A stretch of 64,000 nt of DNA from Longispora fulva (GCF_015751905.1 NZ_JADOUF010000001.1:7192001-7256000), one strand, 5' to 3'. Shown: positions 8,254-17,672, numbered from the stretch's first letter. The notes: a model not told the origin generated them from the letters alone. Made by a program: numbers and translations.

Positions 8254-9508
8254 GGCGATTCTGGCTGATCTGGACTCGACGGCGCACCGGGGCGTCGTGG
8301 TCGACTCCCCGCCGGGGGCCGGCAAGTCCACCCTCGTGGTGCGCGCCGCCCTGCACCTGCGGGGCGACCTGATGATCGTGGCGCAGACCAACGAGCAGGT
8401 CGACGACCTGATCGACCGGCTCGCGACGAAGGATCCGCTGGTGTCGATCGGCAGGCTGTCCTCGTCGGCGTACCGGCCGTCGGCCCGGGTGACCAGGGAC
8501 AACGTCACCATCGGCCAGAAGGTCGCCCAGCTCGACGGCTCGCGGATCACGATCGCGACGGCCGCGAAGTGGGGCACGTTGACCGAGGGTTCGTGGCCGT
8601 GGGCGATCGTGGACGAGGCGTACCAGATGAGGTCTGACGCCCTGTTGCGGATCGCGCCCCGGTTCGAGCGGGCGCTGTTCGTGGGCGACCCGGGGCAGCT
8701 CGACCCGTTCTCCACCGTGGAGGCGGAGCGCTGGGCGGGGCTGTCGTGGGATCCGTTGCAGAGCGCGGTGTCGGTGCTGCTGCGGCACAACCCCGAGCTG
8801 CCGGTGCACCGGTTGCCCGTATCCTGGCGGCTGCCGACCTCGGCGGCCCCGGTCGTCGCGGAGGCGTTCTACCCGTTCACGGGGTTCACCTCCGGCACCG
8901 GCCCCGACGACCGGCGCCTGGACCTCGGCCCCGGCTCAGGCTCCGCCCTCGACCGCGCGCTCGACCTGGCCGCCGACACCGGCTGGGCGCTGTACGAACT
9001 CCCGGCCCGGCACACCGTCCGCACCGACACCGAGGCGGTGGACGCCGTCGCCGACCTCGCGGCCCGTCTGCTGGCCCGCGGCGCCGTCGGGCACTCCGAG
9101 CAGGGTGCGTATCCCCTCACACCGGAGCGGCTCGCGATCGGGGCCGCGCACCGCGACCAGGTGGCGGCGATCCGCGCGGCCCTCGCCGACCGGGGAGTGG
9201 CCGTCACGGTGGACACGGCCAACCGGCTCCAGGGTCGCGAGTACGACGTGACGATCGTCCTGCACCCGCTGTCGGGGCGGCGGGACGCGACGGCGTTTCA
9301 CCTGGAGTCCGGCCGGCTGTGCGTGCTGACGTCCCGGCACCGGCACGCGTGCCTGGTCGTGGCGCGGGCCGGGATCGCGGAGCTGCTCGACGCGCATCCG
9401 GCGGCGGGGCCGGTGGCGCTGAACGTGCCGGTGAAGTTCCCGGACGGCTGGGCGGCGAACCAGACGATGATGGCGCACCTGGAATCCCACCGCGTCCCGG
9501 CGACCTGA
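8246..9508 (+). CDS. SF1 helicase / P-loop ATPase, Upf1/Dna2-like
   Basis: A 420-residue superfamily 1 helicase-type ATPase. Motif I is PPGAGKST near residue 25, motif Ia-like MIVAQTNEQ follows, motif II is VDEAYQM (about 121), motif III GDPGQLDPF (about 147), a late motif IV region (LAIGAAHRDQVAAIRAAL), motif V NRLQGREYDVTIV (about 327) and motif VI TSRHRHACLVV (about 370). The order and spacing match SF1B helicases of the Dna2/Upf1 type, but it is short because it lacks an N-terminal nuclease and the beta-barrel, which the two upstream genes appear to supply. GTG at 8246 overlaps the upstream gene by 8 nt. ATP-driven DNA or RNA translocation is inferred from motifs only. Confidence 0.8.
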   Translation: MVEAILADLDSTAHRGVVVDSPPGAGKSTLVVRAALHLRGDLMIVAQTNEQVDDLIDRLATKDPLVSIGRLSSSAYRPSARVTRDNVTIGQKVAQLDGSRITIATAAKWGTLTEGSWPWAIVDEAYQMRSDALLRIAPRFERALFVGDPGQLDPFSTVEAERWAGLSWDPLQSAVSVLLRHNPELPVHRLPVSWRLPTSAAPVVAEAFYPFTGFTSGTGPDDRRLDLGPGSGSALDRALDLAADTGWALYELPARHTVRTDTEAVDAVADLAARLLARGAVGHSEQGAYPLTPERLAIGAAHRDQVAAIRAALADRGVAVTVDTANRLQGREYDVTIVLHPLSGRRDATAFHLESGRLCVLTSRHRHACLVVARAGIAELLDAHPAAGPVALNVPVKFPDGWAANQTMMAHLESHRVPAT

Positions 9509-9554
9509 CCTGGTCCTTCGCCGGGCCGGCCGGGCCGGCGCGGCCGTGGACCGG

Positions 9555-10118
9555 TCAGGCCCGGAAGCTGACCTCGGTGCCGTCCGCCCGCCGCAGCTCC
9601 CCGCGCCGCACATAGTCCCCGAGGGCCCGCTCCAGCTGCGGGTCCTCCCAGTCGGCCAGCAGCCACAGCCTCCCGGTCCGCGCCGCCTCCGTGACCAGGG
9701 TCAACAGCCCTGCCGCCGTGTGCGGCTGGCCGGTGAGCTCGGCCCGGCGCATCAGCCGCTCGAAGAGCTGTTCGCACCGGCGCAGCTGGGCGAGGCTGAG
9801 CTGTCGGCGTTGGATCGGGTCCGGGTACTCCACGAACTGGTACAGCGACAGGCTCGCCCGGGTGTGGTGGAACAGGTCCTCGCCCCGGCCCCGGGTGGCC
9901 TCGATCTCCTGGAACAGCCGGTTCTCCCGGACGGCGAACCGGATGTCGTCGCCGGGCTGGGCGGCCTGCCGGGCGGCGGCGACGGCCAGGACGCCGATCC
10001 CGGCGAGCGGGGCGAGGAGGCACAGCAGGGTGTCGTCGCCGGTGGAGCTCGCGTAGAACACGGTGACGAAGGCGAGCAGGCAGGCGGTCACCGCGGTGGT
10101 CCGCGCCGCCGTCCGCAT
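9555..10118 (-). CDS. small membrane protein, unknown
   Basis: A 187-residue protein with two N-terminal transmembrane helices (about residues 8-24 and 30-48) and a cytoplasmic, mainly helical remainder rich in Arg, Glu and Leu (ENRLFQEIEATRGRGEDLF, LSLAQLRRCEQLFERLMRR). The C-terminal tail (LLADWEDPQLERALGDYVRRGELRR) looks like a small winged or degradation-type fold but I cannot assign it. ATG at 10118 follows GGGAGG. It converges on the helicase cassette and is separated from the SDR gene by about 130 bp, so it is probably a single-gene unit. Confidence 0.5.
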   Translation of the reverse strand: MRTAARTTAVTACLLAFVTVFYASSTGDDTLLCLLAPLAGIGVLAVAAARQAAQPGDDIRFAVRENRLFQEIEATRGRGEDLFHHTRASLSLYQFVEYPDPIQRRQLSLAQLRRCEQLFERLMRRAELTGQPHTAAGLLTLVTEAARTGRLWLLADWEDPQLERALGDYVRRGELRRADGTEVSFRA

Positions 10119-10252
10119 CAGGCCTCCCGGTCATCGAGTCCTGTCCACATTAGGAGGCGCGGACGATTCGGGCCACCCGGTTGACGCGGCCGTGCCCATC
10201 CCGCAACCGACCAGGCCCGCATCCTGGGACGGTGCGCGTCTTCCGGGACGCG

Positions 10253-11038
10253 CTACCGGCCGGCGTTGTGCCTGCTCACCTGTCGCCCCGAGATCCGCGT
10301 CGCGAGCCCCGGCGCCAGGCGGGCTCCCCACCACGCCACCCGCCCCGACCACGGTGCCACGATCAGCGCCTTGTTGCGGGCCACACCTCGGAGGATGTCG
10401 CGGGCGAGTTTCTCCGCGGAGTACAACGGAACGGGGATCTTGGCTCTGACCTCGCGGCCGATGCTGGTGCCGGGCATGCCGGGGTTGACGTTGTCGAGCA
10501 GCGGGGTGTCGACGAAGCTGGGGCACACGGCGCTGACCCTGATCCCCCGGGGTGCGGCTTCGGCCCGCAGCGCCAGGCTGAGGCCGACTACGGCGTGTTT
10601 GGTGGTCGTGTAGGGGGCCATCAGGGGCGCGGGGGTGAGCCCGGCCAGGGAGGCGGTGTTGACGATGTGCCCGTGCCCCTGCGCGAGCATCAGCGGGTAC
10701 GCCGCGTGCACCCCGTGGATCACGCCGCGCAGGTTGACGTCGATGGTGCGGTTCCAGTGTTCGAGGGTGAGTTCCTCGGCGACGCCGCCGGTGGCGATGC
10801 CGGCGTTGTTGAAGACGACGTCGATCCGGCCGTGCCGGTCCCAGGCGTCGGCGTAGGCGGTCTGGACGGCTGCGGCGTCGGTGACGTCGAGTTCGACGGA
10901 GTCGCAGCCCAACGCGGAGGCGACGACGTGGGTGGCGGGGGAGATGTCGGCGATGACGACCCGGGCGCCACGCGCGACGAGTTCGGTCGCGAGGGCCAGG
11001 CCGATGCCGGACGCGCCGCCGGTGATCAGGCAGATCAT
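10253..11038 (-). CDS. short-chain dehydrogenase/reductase
   Basis: A 261-residue classical SDR oxidoreductase. It shows the cofactor glycine motif TGGASGIG at the N-terminus, an acidic residue after the second strand (IADIS, suggesting NAD preference), NNAG near residue 83, the catalytic Ser in NTASLAG and the YxxxK pair in YTTTKHA. The ATG at 11038 overlaps the stop codon of the upstream monooxygenase gene (ATGA), so the two are translationally coupled. The pairing of an SDR with a Baeyer-Villiger monooxygenase resembles ketone/alcohol conversion units such as the mycobacterial mymA region; the substrate is unknown. Confidence 0.88.
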   Translation of the reverse strand: MICLITGGASGIGLALATELVARGARVVIADISPATHVVASALGCDSVELDVTDAAAVQTAYADAWDRHGRIDVVFNNAGIATGGVAEELTLEHWNRTIDVNLRGVIHGVHAAYPLMLAQGHGHIVNTASLAGLTPAPLMAPYTTTKHAVVGLSLALRAEAAPRGIRVSAVCPSFVDTPLLDNVNPGMPGTSIGREVRAKIPVPLYSAEKLARDILRGVARNKALIVAPWSGRVAWWGARLAPGLATRISGRQVSRHNAGR

Positions 11039-12471
11039 GGTTTCACCTCGTAGTGGGCGCGGTTGAGTCGGCGGGTGGCGGTGCGGTAGCTCCAGGCGAA
11101 GCCGGGCCAGATGCTGCGGTTGACCCCGTGTTCGTCGAGGTACCAGCTCCGACAGCCGCCGGAACTCCACACGGCGGACCGCAGCTTGGTCTGGATCTCG
11201 TCGTTGAAGGCGCGCTGGGCCGGCAGTCGGACCTCGACGGTGGCGGCGTTGTCGAGGAGCGCGAGGGCCTGCATCACGTACCGGACCTGTTGTTCGATCA
11301 TGAATACGACGGAGTTGTGCCCGAGGCCGGTGTTCGGCCCGAGGAGCACGAACGCGTTGGGGAAGCCGTGGATGGCGATCCCGAGGTACGTCTCGATGCC
11401 GTCCCGCCACGCGTCGACCAGGTCGAGCCCGTCCCTGCCGGTGATCCGCTGGCCGTTGAGGGCGTCGGTGACGTGGAAGCCGGTGCCGTAGACGATGACG
11501 TCGACCTCGCGGTGTTCGCCGTCCTCGGTGACGATGCCGGTCGGGGTGACGTGCGAGATGCCGTCGGTGATCAGGTCGACGTGCGGCCGGTTGAGGGCCG
11601 GGTAGTAGTCGTTGGAGATCAGGATCCGCTTGCAGCCGATGGTGTAGTCGGGGGTCAACCGGGCCCGCAGGTCGGCGGACGGCACCTGTCGGCGCAGGTG
11701 GGCCCGTGCGACCATCGCGGCGACGCCCATCAGTCTGGGGTGCACGAAGCCGAGCGCCCTGCTCTCCAGCCGCCAGAAGATGGTGCCGCGGTAGAGCTTC
11801 TGGACGGCGGGCAGCGCCCGGTAGAGCGCCTGTTCCCAGCGGCCGATCCTGCGGTCGGCCTTGGGGATGATCCACGGGGGTGTGCGCTGGTAGACGTCGA
11901 CCTTCGCCGCCGTGGCCGCGAGCCGGGGCACGAACTGGACGGCGCTGGCCCCGGTGCCGATCACGGCGACCCGTTTGCCCTTCAGGTCCACCCCGTGGTC
12001 CCACTCGGCCGAGTGGAAGGCGCGGCCGTCGAAGGTCTCCAGACCCTTGATCTTCGGGTACGACGGCAGGTGCAGCGCCCCGATCCCCAGCACCACGGCC
12101 CGGGCCTTCACGGTCTTCCCGTCGGCGAGGGTGACCGTCCAGTGGTCGTCGGCGAACGTCGCCCCGGTGACCTCGGCCCCGTACCGGATGTGCCGGGTCA
12201 CGCCGTACTTGTCGGAGGTGGCGCGCAGGTAGTCCCAGATCTCCTCCTGCCGGGGGAAGGCCCTGGTCCAGGCGGGGTTCTGCTCGAAGGAGAAGGAGTA
12301 CATGTGTGACTGCACGTCGCAGGCGCAGCCGGGGTAGGTGTTGTCCCGCCAGGTCCCGCCCAGGTCGGTGGCCTTCTCGAGGATCACGAAGTTGTCCCGG
12401 CCGGCCTTCTTCAGGGCGATGGCCATGCCGAGCCCGGAGAAGCCGGTCCCGACGATGATCACGTCATACAT
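11035..12471 (-). CDS. flavin monooxygenase, Baeyer-Villiger type
   Basis: A 478-residue class B flavoprotein monooxygenase. FAD is bound at GTGFSGLG (residues 8-15), NADPH at GTGASAVQ (near 175), and between them lies FDGRAFHSAEW, which fits the FxGxxxHxxxW fingerprint of type I Baeyer-Villiger and related monooxygenases. DLGGTWRDNTYPGCACDV is the conserved segment after the FAD fold. Such enzymes insert oxygen into ketones to give esters, or oxidise soft heteroatoms. ATG at 12471 follows AGGAGG by 4 nt, which decides the start over an in-frame upstream site. It leads a two-gene operon with the SDR. Confidence 0.88.
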   Translation of the reverse strand: MYDVIIVGTGFSGLGMAIALKKAGRDNFVILEKATDLGGTWRDNTYPGCACDVQSHMYSFSFEQNPAWTRAFPRQEEIWDYLRATSDKYGVTRHIRYGAEVTGATFADDHWTVTLADGKTVKARAVVLGIGALHLPSYPKIKGLETFDGRAFHSAEWDHGVDLKGKRVAVIGTGASAVQFVPRLAATAAKVDVYQRTPPWIIPKADRRIGRWEQALYRALPAVQKLYRGTIFWRLESRALGFVHPRLMGVAAMVARAHLRRQVPSADLRARLTPDYTIGCKRILISNDYYPALNRPHVDLITDGISHVTPTGIVTEDGEHREVDVIVYGTGFHVTDALNGQRITGRDGLDLVDAWRDGIETYLGIAIHGFPNAFVLLGPNTGLGHNSVVFMIEQQVRYVMQALALLDNAATVEVRLPAQRAFNDEIQTKLRSAVWSSGGCRSWYLDEHGVNRSIWPGFAWSYRTATRRLNRAHYEVKP

Positions 12472-12485
12472 CCATCCTCCTCTAC

Positions 12486-12524
12486 TTGTCGGTAACATAC
12501 CCTCCTTACCTACTCATGGGTAGG
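12486..12524 (-). promoter_or_regulatory. candidate promoter/operator of the monooxygenase operon
   Basis: The minus strand reads TATGTT (12499-12494) as a -10 box about 22 nt before the start, followed by CCGACAA. An inverted repeat CCTAC-N6-GTAGG (12509-12524) lies just upstream. The stretch TTGTCGGTAACATACC (12486-12501) recurs almost exactly before the ABC transporter operon at 23539. Confidence 0.45.
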
Positions 12525-12670
12525 GTGTGACTTGGAGTAGCCGCACGATCTCTCGGCGCGTTTTTGCCACCCGTTGGGGTGGGAGTCGCCCTGAAGGACT
12601 ATTCTGCGTCCGGGATACGGCCAGGCTATTTCTGGCCTGCCAGTACATCAGCAGCGATGGAGGACAGATC

Positions 12671-14359
12671 GTGACTGCTGTCGAGCCGAAGCCGATAGTG
12701 ACCCGCCCCTGGCCAGTGCACCAGGGCGTGAAGGGTTCGGCGTTCGCCCGGCTGCTCCGGACCACGGACGCGAAGCAGATCGGGATCATGTACATGGTCA
12801 CGGCCTTCGCGTTCTTCATCATCGGCGGCTTCCTGGCCCTGTTGATGCGCGCGGAGCTTGCCCAACCCGGTGGCCAGTTCCTGTCGGCGGAGCAGTACAA
12901 CCAGGCGTTCACGATGCACGGCACGATCATGCTGTTGCTGTTCGCGACGCCGATCGTGTTCGCCTTCGGCAACTACATCGTGCCGTTGCAGATCGGCGCG
13001 CCCGACGTGTCGTTCCCCCGGCTGAACGCGTTCGCCTACTGGCTCTACCTGTTCGGCGGCACGATCGTCGTCGCGGGTTTCGCCACCCCGAACGGCGCGG
13101 CCGACTTCGGGTGGTTCGCCTACTCCCCGCTGACCGACGTCGCGCACTCCCCGGGTGCCGGCGCGGACATGTGGATCGTCGGCCTGATCATCTCCGGTCT
13201 GGGCACGATCCTCGGCGCGGTCAACATGGTCACGACCATCCTGACCCTGCGCGCCCCGGGCATGACGATGTTCCGGATGCCGATCTTCACGTGGAACCTG
13301 CTGGTCACCAGCCTCCTCGTGCTGATGGTCTTCCCGATCCTGGCCGCGGCCCTGTCGGGGCTTGCCGCCGACCGCATCCTCGGCGCGCACGTGTTCGACT
13401 CCGAGACCGGTGGGGCCATGCTCTGGCAGCACCTGTTCTGGTTCTTCGGGCACCCCGAGGTGTACATCGTGGCGCTGCCGTTCTTCGGCATCGTCTCCGA
13501 GATCTTCCCGGTCTTCTCCCGCAAGCCGATCTTCGGCTACAAGGGCCTGGTCGGCGCGACGCTGGGCATCGCGGCCTTGTCGATGACGGTGTGGGCGCAC
13601 CACATGTTCGTCACCGGCCAGGTGCTGCTGCCGTTCTTCAGCCTGCTGAGCTTCCTGATCGCGGTCCCGACCGGTATCAAGTTCTTCAACTGGATCGGCA
13701 CCATGTGGCGCGGCCAGCTGACCTTCGAGACGCCGATGCTGTTCTCGCTGGGCTTCCTGGTCACGTTCCTCTTCGGTGGTCTGTCCGGCGTGCTGCTCGC
13801 GGCCCCGCCGATCGACTTCCACGTGTCCGACACGTACTTCGTGGTGGCCCACTTCCACTACGTGCTCTTCGGCACGATCGTGTACGCGGTGTACGCCGGC
13901 ATCTACTTCTGGTTCCCGAAGATGTTCGGCCGGATGCTCGACGAGCGCCTCGGCAAGGTGCACTTCTGGCTGACGACGATCGGCTTCCACACCACGTTCC
14001 TCGTGCAGCACTGGCTGGGCACGGAGGGCATGCCGCGTCGGTACTTCGACTACCAGGAGCGCGACGGCTTCACCACGCTGAACCAGATCTCCACGATCGG
14101 CGCGTTCATCACCGGCATCTCGACCCTGCCGTTCCTGTGGAACGTGTGGAAGTCCTACAAGGCCGGCCGGACCGTCACCGAGAACGACCCGTGGGGCTAC
14201 GGCGCCTCGCTGGAGTGGTCGACGACCTGCCCGCCGCCGCTGCGTAACTTCGACTCGATGCCCCGGATCCGCTCCGAGCGCCCCGCGTTCGACGAGAAGT
14301 TCCCGGAGCTGGTGCCCGGTTACAAGCCGCCGGCTGTGGCCGGTTCCAGTACGGAGTAG
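12671..14359 (+). CDS. ctaD: cytochrome c oxidase subunit I
   Basis: A 562-residue haem-copper oxidase subunit I, the catalytic core of aa3-type cytochrome c oxidase, with about twelve transmembrane helices. Haem a ligation by MHGTIML, the CuB/tyrosine site WFFGHPEVY, the paired CuB histidines VWAHHMF and the haem ligands HFHYVLFG are all intact; [14 protein letters not shown] is typical of actinobacterial enzymes. GTG at 12671 is preceded by GGAGGA with good spacing and gives the usual short cytoplasmic N-terminus; longer upstream starts lack a ribosome site. It is not accompanied by other oxidase subunits here and ends at a strong terminator, so it is a monocistronic copy, as is common for ctaD in actinobacteria. 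Confidence 0.97.
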   Translation: MTAVEPKPIVTRPWPVHQGVKGSAFARLLRTTDAKQIGIMYMVTAFAFFIIGGFLALLMRAELAQPGGQFLSAEQYNQAFTMHGTIMLLLFATPIVFAFGNYIVPLQIGAPDVSFPRLNAFAYWLYLFGGTIVVAGFATPNGAADFGWFAYSPLTDVAHSPGAGADMWIVGLIISGLGTILGAVNMVTTILTLRAPGMTMFRMPIFTWNLLVTSLLVLMVFPILAAALSGLAADRILGAHVFDSETGGAMLWQHLFWFFGHPEVYIVALPFFGIVSEIFPVFSRKPIFGYKGLVGATLGIAALSMTVWAHHMFVTGQVLLPFFSLLSFLIAVPTGIKFFNWIGTMWRGQLTFETPMLFSLGFLVTFLFGGLSGVLLAAPPIDFHVSDTYFVVAHFHYVLFGTIVYAVYAGIYFWFPKMFGRMLDERLGKVHFWLTTIGFHTTFLVQHWLGTEGMPRRYFDYQERDGFTTLNQISTIGAFITGISTLPFLWNVWKSYKAGRTVTENDPWGYGASLEWSTTCPPPLRNFDSMPRIRSERPAFDEKFPELVPGYKPPAVAGSSTE

Positions 14360-14373
14360 GTAACGATCGTGAT

Positions 14374-14405
14374 GCGGGCCCTTCCCCAGTCGGGGGAGGG
14401 CCCGC
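14374..14405 (+). terminator. strong terminator after ctaD
   Basis: GCGGGCCCTTCCCC-AGTC-GGGGGAGGGCCCGC forms a 14-bp stem with one non-Watson-Crick position and a 4-nt loop, followed by ATTCTGTT. It shows that the next gene starts after this hairpin and not at upstream in-frame codons. Confidence 0.85.
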
Positions 14406-14416
14406 ATTCTGTTCCA

Positions 14417-15715
14417 GTGTTGATCAACAAGAACTACACCCGCCTATGGATCGGGCAGGTCGTGTCGCTGGTCGGGGACATGGTCTTCGACACCACTCTG
14501 CTGCTGTGGGTGGCCACCGTGCTGCTGGCCGGCAAGTCCTACGCCCCGGCCGTGTCCACCGCCGTGCTGGTGGTCGCCTCGGCGGTCACGTTCATGGTCG
14601 GCCCGCTCGCCGGGGTGTTCGTCGACCGGTGGGACAAGAAGCGCACGATGCTCGCCGCCGACCTGACCCGCGCGGGGCTGGTGGCGGTGCTGGCCGGGGT
14701 GGCGTTCCTGCCGAAGGGCACGGTGCCGGTACCCGTCATCCTGGTTCTGACCGGGGTGATCGTCGCGCTGACCACCGCGGTGTCGATGTTCTTCGGCCCG
14801 GCCCGGTTCGTCATGATCAACGATGTGGTGCCGGCGGACCGGCGGGGCAAGGCGTCCAGCTACGGCCAGACCACCGAGGCCCTGGCCACCATCATCGGCC
14901 CGCCGCTGGCCGCCCCGCTGCTGATCGGCTTCGGCCCGCAGTGGGCGCTGGCCCTCAACGCCGTGTCGTTCCTCGTGTCGTTCGTGGCGATCCGCGCGAT
15001 CCAGGCCCCGCCGGCCCCGCCCGTCGCGAAGACCGAGAAGCAGGGGGTACGCGGTGAGCTGTTCGCCGGCCTGCGCCTCTTCGGCACGAACACGTTCCTC
15101 CGCGCGCTCCTGATCATGATCCTGCTGCTCCAGCTCGGGGCGGGCGCGCTCAGTGCCCTGGCCGTCTACTACGTACCGGAGAACCTGCACGCCGATCCGA
15201 AGTGGTACGGCTTCCTCGGCGGCACGTTCGGGGCCGGCATCCTGGTCGGCGCGTTCCTCGGTGGCATGGTGGGCGACAAGGTCGGCCACGCGCGGATGAT
15301 CCGCGGCGGGATGCTGGTGTTCGCCGGGGCGTTCGCGCTGTACTCGCAGGCCACCAGCCTGTGGCTCGCCCTCGTCGCGTACGTGCTCCTCGGGCTCGGG
15401 ATCGGCTCCACCAACTCCAATATCGGCCCGCTGCTGATGGCGATCGTGCCGCGGGAGTTCATGGGCCGGGTGTCGGCCGTGATGGGCCCGGCGAACCGGG
15501 TGGTCGCGATCGTGTCCATGGTCGCCGCCGGGCTGGTCGCGAGCTGGCTGGGCGCGGGGTTCCACCTGACGGTCGCGGGGGTCGCGTTCGGTCGGCTGGA
15601 CGCCGTCTTCACCGTGGCTTCGGCGTTCGTGCTGGCCGGCGCGGTGTACGCGTTCTTCGCCCTACGTGGTGCGGATCACCCCGCGGCGGCCGAGCCGGTG
15701 GCGGCCGACGCCTAA
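14417..15715 (+). CDS. MFS transporter
   Basis: A 432-residue major facilitator superfamily permease with about twelve hydrophobic helices. The loop between helices 2 and 3 carries GVFVDRWDKKRTM, the MFS motif A (G-x3-D-R-x-[KR]), and the N-terminus NYTRLWIGQVVSLVGDM is typical of the EntS/macrolide-efflux branch (MFS_3). The substrate is unknown; small-molecule efflux is likely. The start is GTG at 14417 (TTG at 14420 also possible), because earlier in-frame codons fall inside the ctaD terminator. The stop codon TAA is shared with the -10 box of the following pncB gene. Confidence 0.85.
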   Translation: MLINKNYTRLWIGQVVSLVGDMVFDTTLLLWVATVLLAGKSYAPAVSTAVLVVASAVTFMVGPLAGVFVDRWDKKRTMLAADLTRAGLVAVLAGVAFLPKGTVPVPVILVLTGVIVALTTAVSMFFGPARFVMINDVVPADRRGKASSYGQTTEALATIIGPPLAAPLLIGFGPQWALALNAVSFLVSFVAIRAIQAPPAPPVAKTEKQGVRGELFAGLRLFGTNTFLRALLIMILLLQLGAGALSALAVYYVPENLHADPKWYGFLGGTFGAGILVGAFLGGMVGDKVGHARMIRGGMLVFAGAFALYSQATSLWLALVAYVLLGLGIGSTNSNIGPLLMAIVPREFMGRVSAVMGPANRVVAIVSMVAAGLVASWLGAGFHLTVAGVAFGRLDAVFTVASAFVLAGAVYAFFALRGADHPAAAEPVAADA

Positions 15716-15718
15716 GCT
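15713..15718 (+). promoter_or_regulatory. leaderless -10 element TAAGCT
   Basis: TAAGCT lies 7 nt before GTG at 15726 and includes the TAA stop of the MFS gene. It supports a separate, leaderless transcript for pncB. Confidence 0.55.
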
Positions 15719-15725
15719 GATCAAC

Positions 15726-17006
15726 GTGACGGCCTCTTTCTTCACCGACCAGTACGAGCTCACGATGGTGTCCGCCGCCCTCCGCGACGGCACCGCCGAC
15801 CGGCCTTGCGTGTTCGAGGCGTTCGGTCGGCGGCTGCCCAACGGCCGGCGGTACGGCGTCGTGGCCGGCACCGGCCGGTTCGTCGAGCAGCTGCGGGACT
15901 TCCGGTTCGACCACGCGGAGCTGGAGTTCCTCGCCGCCCGGCGGATCGTCGACGACCGGATGGCCGAGTGGCTGGCCGACTACCGGTTCACGGGCGACAT
16001 CGACGGCTACGTCGAGGGCGAGCTGTGGTTCCCGGGTTCGCCGCTGCTGACCGTCACGGGCACGTTCGCCGAGTGCGTCGTGCTGGAGACCCTGCTGCTG
16101 TCGATCCTCAACCACGACTGCGCGATCGCGGCGGCGGCGGCCCGGATGGTCACCGCCGCGCGGGGCCGGCCGATCATCGAGATGGGCTCGCGGCGCACCC
16201 ACGAGGCGGCGGCGGTGGCCTGCGCGCGGGCGGCGTACATCGCCGGGTTCGCGTCCACGTCCAACCTCGCGGCCGGCCAGCGCTACGGCGTGCCGACCGC
16301 CGGCACCGCCGCGCACGCCTTCACCCTGCTGCACGACGACGAGAAGGCAGCCTTCACCTCGCAGGTCGCGACGCTCGGCGAGGGCACCACCCTGCTCGTG
16401 GACACCTACGACATCCGGCAGGGCATCCGCAACGCCGTCGAGGTGGCCGGCCCCCGGCTGGGCGCGATCCGGATCGACTCGGGCGACCTGTCGGTGATGG
16501 CCCAGCAGTCCCGCGACCTGCTCGACGAGCTGGGCGCCCCGGACACGAAGATCGTCGTGTCCGGCGACCTGGACGAGTACGCGATCGCGGCGCTGGCCGC
16601 CGAGCCCGTCGACGCGTACGGCGCGGGCACCGCCGTGGTGGTCGGCTCCGGCGCGCCCACGGCCGGCCTGGTCTACAAGCTGGTCGAGGTGGACGGCCGC
16701 CCGGTCGTGAAGCGCAGCGAGAACAAGCCGAGCATCGGGGGCCGCAAGACGGCGGTCCGCCGGCACAAGCCGACCGGTACGGCCACGGAGGAGGTCATCG
16801 TCTCCCAGGGCGCGCCGGACCCGATGGCGGGCGACCGGGTGCTCCAGCGCCCGTACGTCCGGGGTGGCGTCGTCGTGGGCGCGCTGCCTACGCTGCAGGA
16901 GAGCCGGGCGCACCTGCGCGACTGCCTGATCTCCATCCCCTGGGAGGGGCTCAAGCTGTCGCCGGGCGATCCGGCCATCCCCGTCACCGTGACCGGAGGC
17001 CACTAG
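15726..17006 (+). CDS. pncB: nicotinate phosphoribosyltransferase
   Basis: A 426-residue enzyme that makes nicotinate mononucleotide from nicotinate and PRPP, the committed step of the Preiss-Handler NAD salvage route. The N-terminus TDQYELTM is the family signature. FEAFGRRLPNGRRYG, the segment EMGSRRTHEAAAVACARAA (substrate pocket), RIDSGDLSVMAQQSR with VSGDLDEYAI (PRPP site) and YGAGTAVVVGSGAPT follow in the expected order. GTG at 15726 is set by the leaderless -10 box. pncA starts 2 nt after its stop, so nicotinamide deamidation and nicotinate activation are co-expressed. Confidence 0.96.
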   Translation: MTASFFTDQYELTMVSAALRDGTADRPCVFEAFGRRLPNGRRYGVVAGTGRFVEQLRDFRFDHAELEFLAARRIVDDRMAEWLADYRFTGDIDGYVEGELWFPGSPLLTVTGTFAECVVLETLLLSILNHDCAIAAAAARMVTAARGRPIIEMGSRRTHEAAAVACARAAYIAGFASTSNLAAGQRYGVPTAGTAAHAFTLLHDDEKAAFTSQVATLGEGTTLLVDTYDIRQGIRNAVEVAGPRLGAIRIDSGDLSVMAQQSRDLLDELGAPDTKIVVSGDLDEYAIAALAAEPVDAYGAGTAVVVGSGAPTAGLVYKLVEVDGRPVVKRSENKPSIGGRKTAVRRHKPTGTATEEVIVSQGAPDPMAGDRVLQRPYVRGGVVVGALPTLQESRAHLRDCLISIPWEGLKLSPGDPAIPVTVTGGH

Positions 17007-17008
17007 CG

Positions 17009-17584
17009 ATGCGCGCACTGATCATCGTCGACGTGCAGAACGACTTCTGCGAGGGCGGTTCCCTGGCCGTGGCCGGCGGCGCCGCCGTCGCCGCCGGGGT
17101 CACCGACGCTCTGCGGTCCGGTGGGGCCGACCCGATCGAGCTGCGGCCCGGGCGCTGGGACCACGTCGTCGCCACCCAGGACCACCACATCGACCCGGGG
17201 TCCCACTTCAGCGACACCCCCGACTACGTCGACTCCTGGCCGGTGCACTGCGTCGTCGGTACCCAGGGCCAGGAGTTCCACCCCGCGCTGGACACCGACC
17301 GGATCGAGGCGGTGTTCCACAAGGGCGAGTACGCGGCGGCGTACTCCGGCTTCGAGGGCTCCGCCGAGGGCGTCACCCTGACGCGGTGGCTCCGTGAACG
17401 CGGTGTCACGGAGGTCGACGTCGTGGGCATCGCCACCGACTACTGCGTGCGCGCGACCGCCCTGGACGCGGCCAGGGAGGGCTTCGCGACGACCGTCCTG
17501 ACGGCCCTGACGGCAGGCGTGGCCCCGGAGTCGACGGACCGGGCCCTGGCCGACCTGCGCGCCGCGGGCGTGACGATCGCCTGA
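17009..17584 (+). CDS. pncA: nicotinamidase
   Basis: A 191-residue cysteine hydrolase of the isochorismatase fold that converts nicotinamide to nicotinate for PncB. The catalytic triad is visible: Asp in DVQNDF (about residue 8), Lys in FHKGEY (about 106) and Cys in ATDYCV (about 148). Metal ligands are in TQDHHIDPGSHF (Asp and two His), and GWPVHC-type PVHCVVGTQG is conserved. ATG at 17009 lies 2 nt after the pncB stop. In mycobacteria the equivalent enzyme activates pyrazinamide. Confidence 0.96.
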   Translation: MRALIIVDVQNDFCEGGSLAVAGGAAVAAGVTDALRSGGADPIELRPGRWDHVVATQDHHIDPGSHFSDTPDYVDSWPVHCVVGTQGQEFHPALDTDRIEAVFHKGEYAAAYSGFEGSAEGVTLTRWLRERGVTEVDVVGIATDYCVRATALDAAREGFATTVLTALTAGVAPESTDRALADLRAAGVTIA

Positions 17585-17590
17585 GAGCAT

Positions 17591-17626
17591 GAGCGCTGTC
17601 ATCGGGTACCCGGATTGGCAGCGCTC
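17591..17626 (+). terminator. hairpin after pncA
   Basis: GAGCGCTG ... CAGCGCTC stem enclosing a GGGTACCC core, followed by TTTG. It closely resembles the hairpin at 21669-21708, so the pair brackets the accessory segment between them. Confidence 0.7.
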
Positions 17627-17672
17627 TTTGGCTCGCCCCGGACGATCCCCAGGACGGTGACGACAGGTGGGG

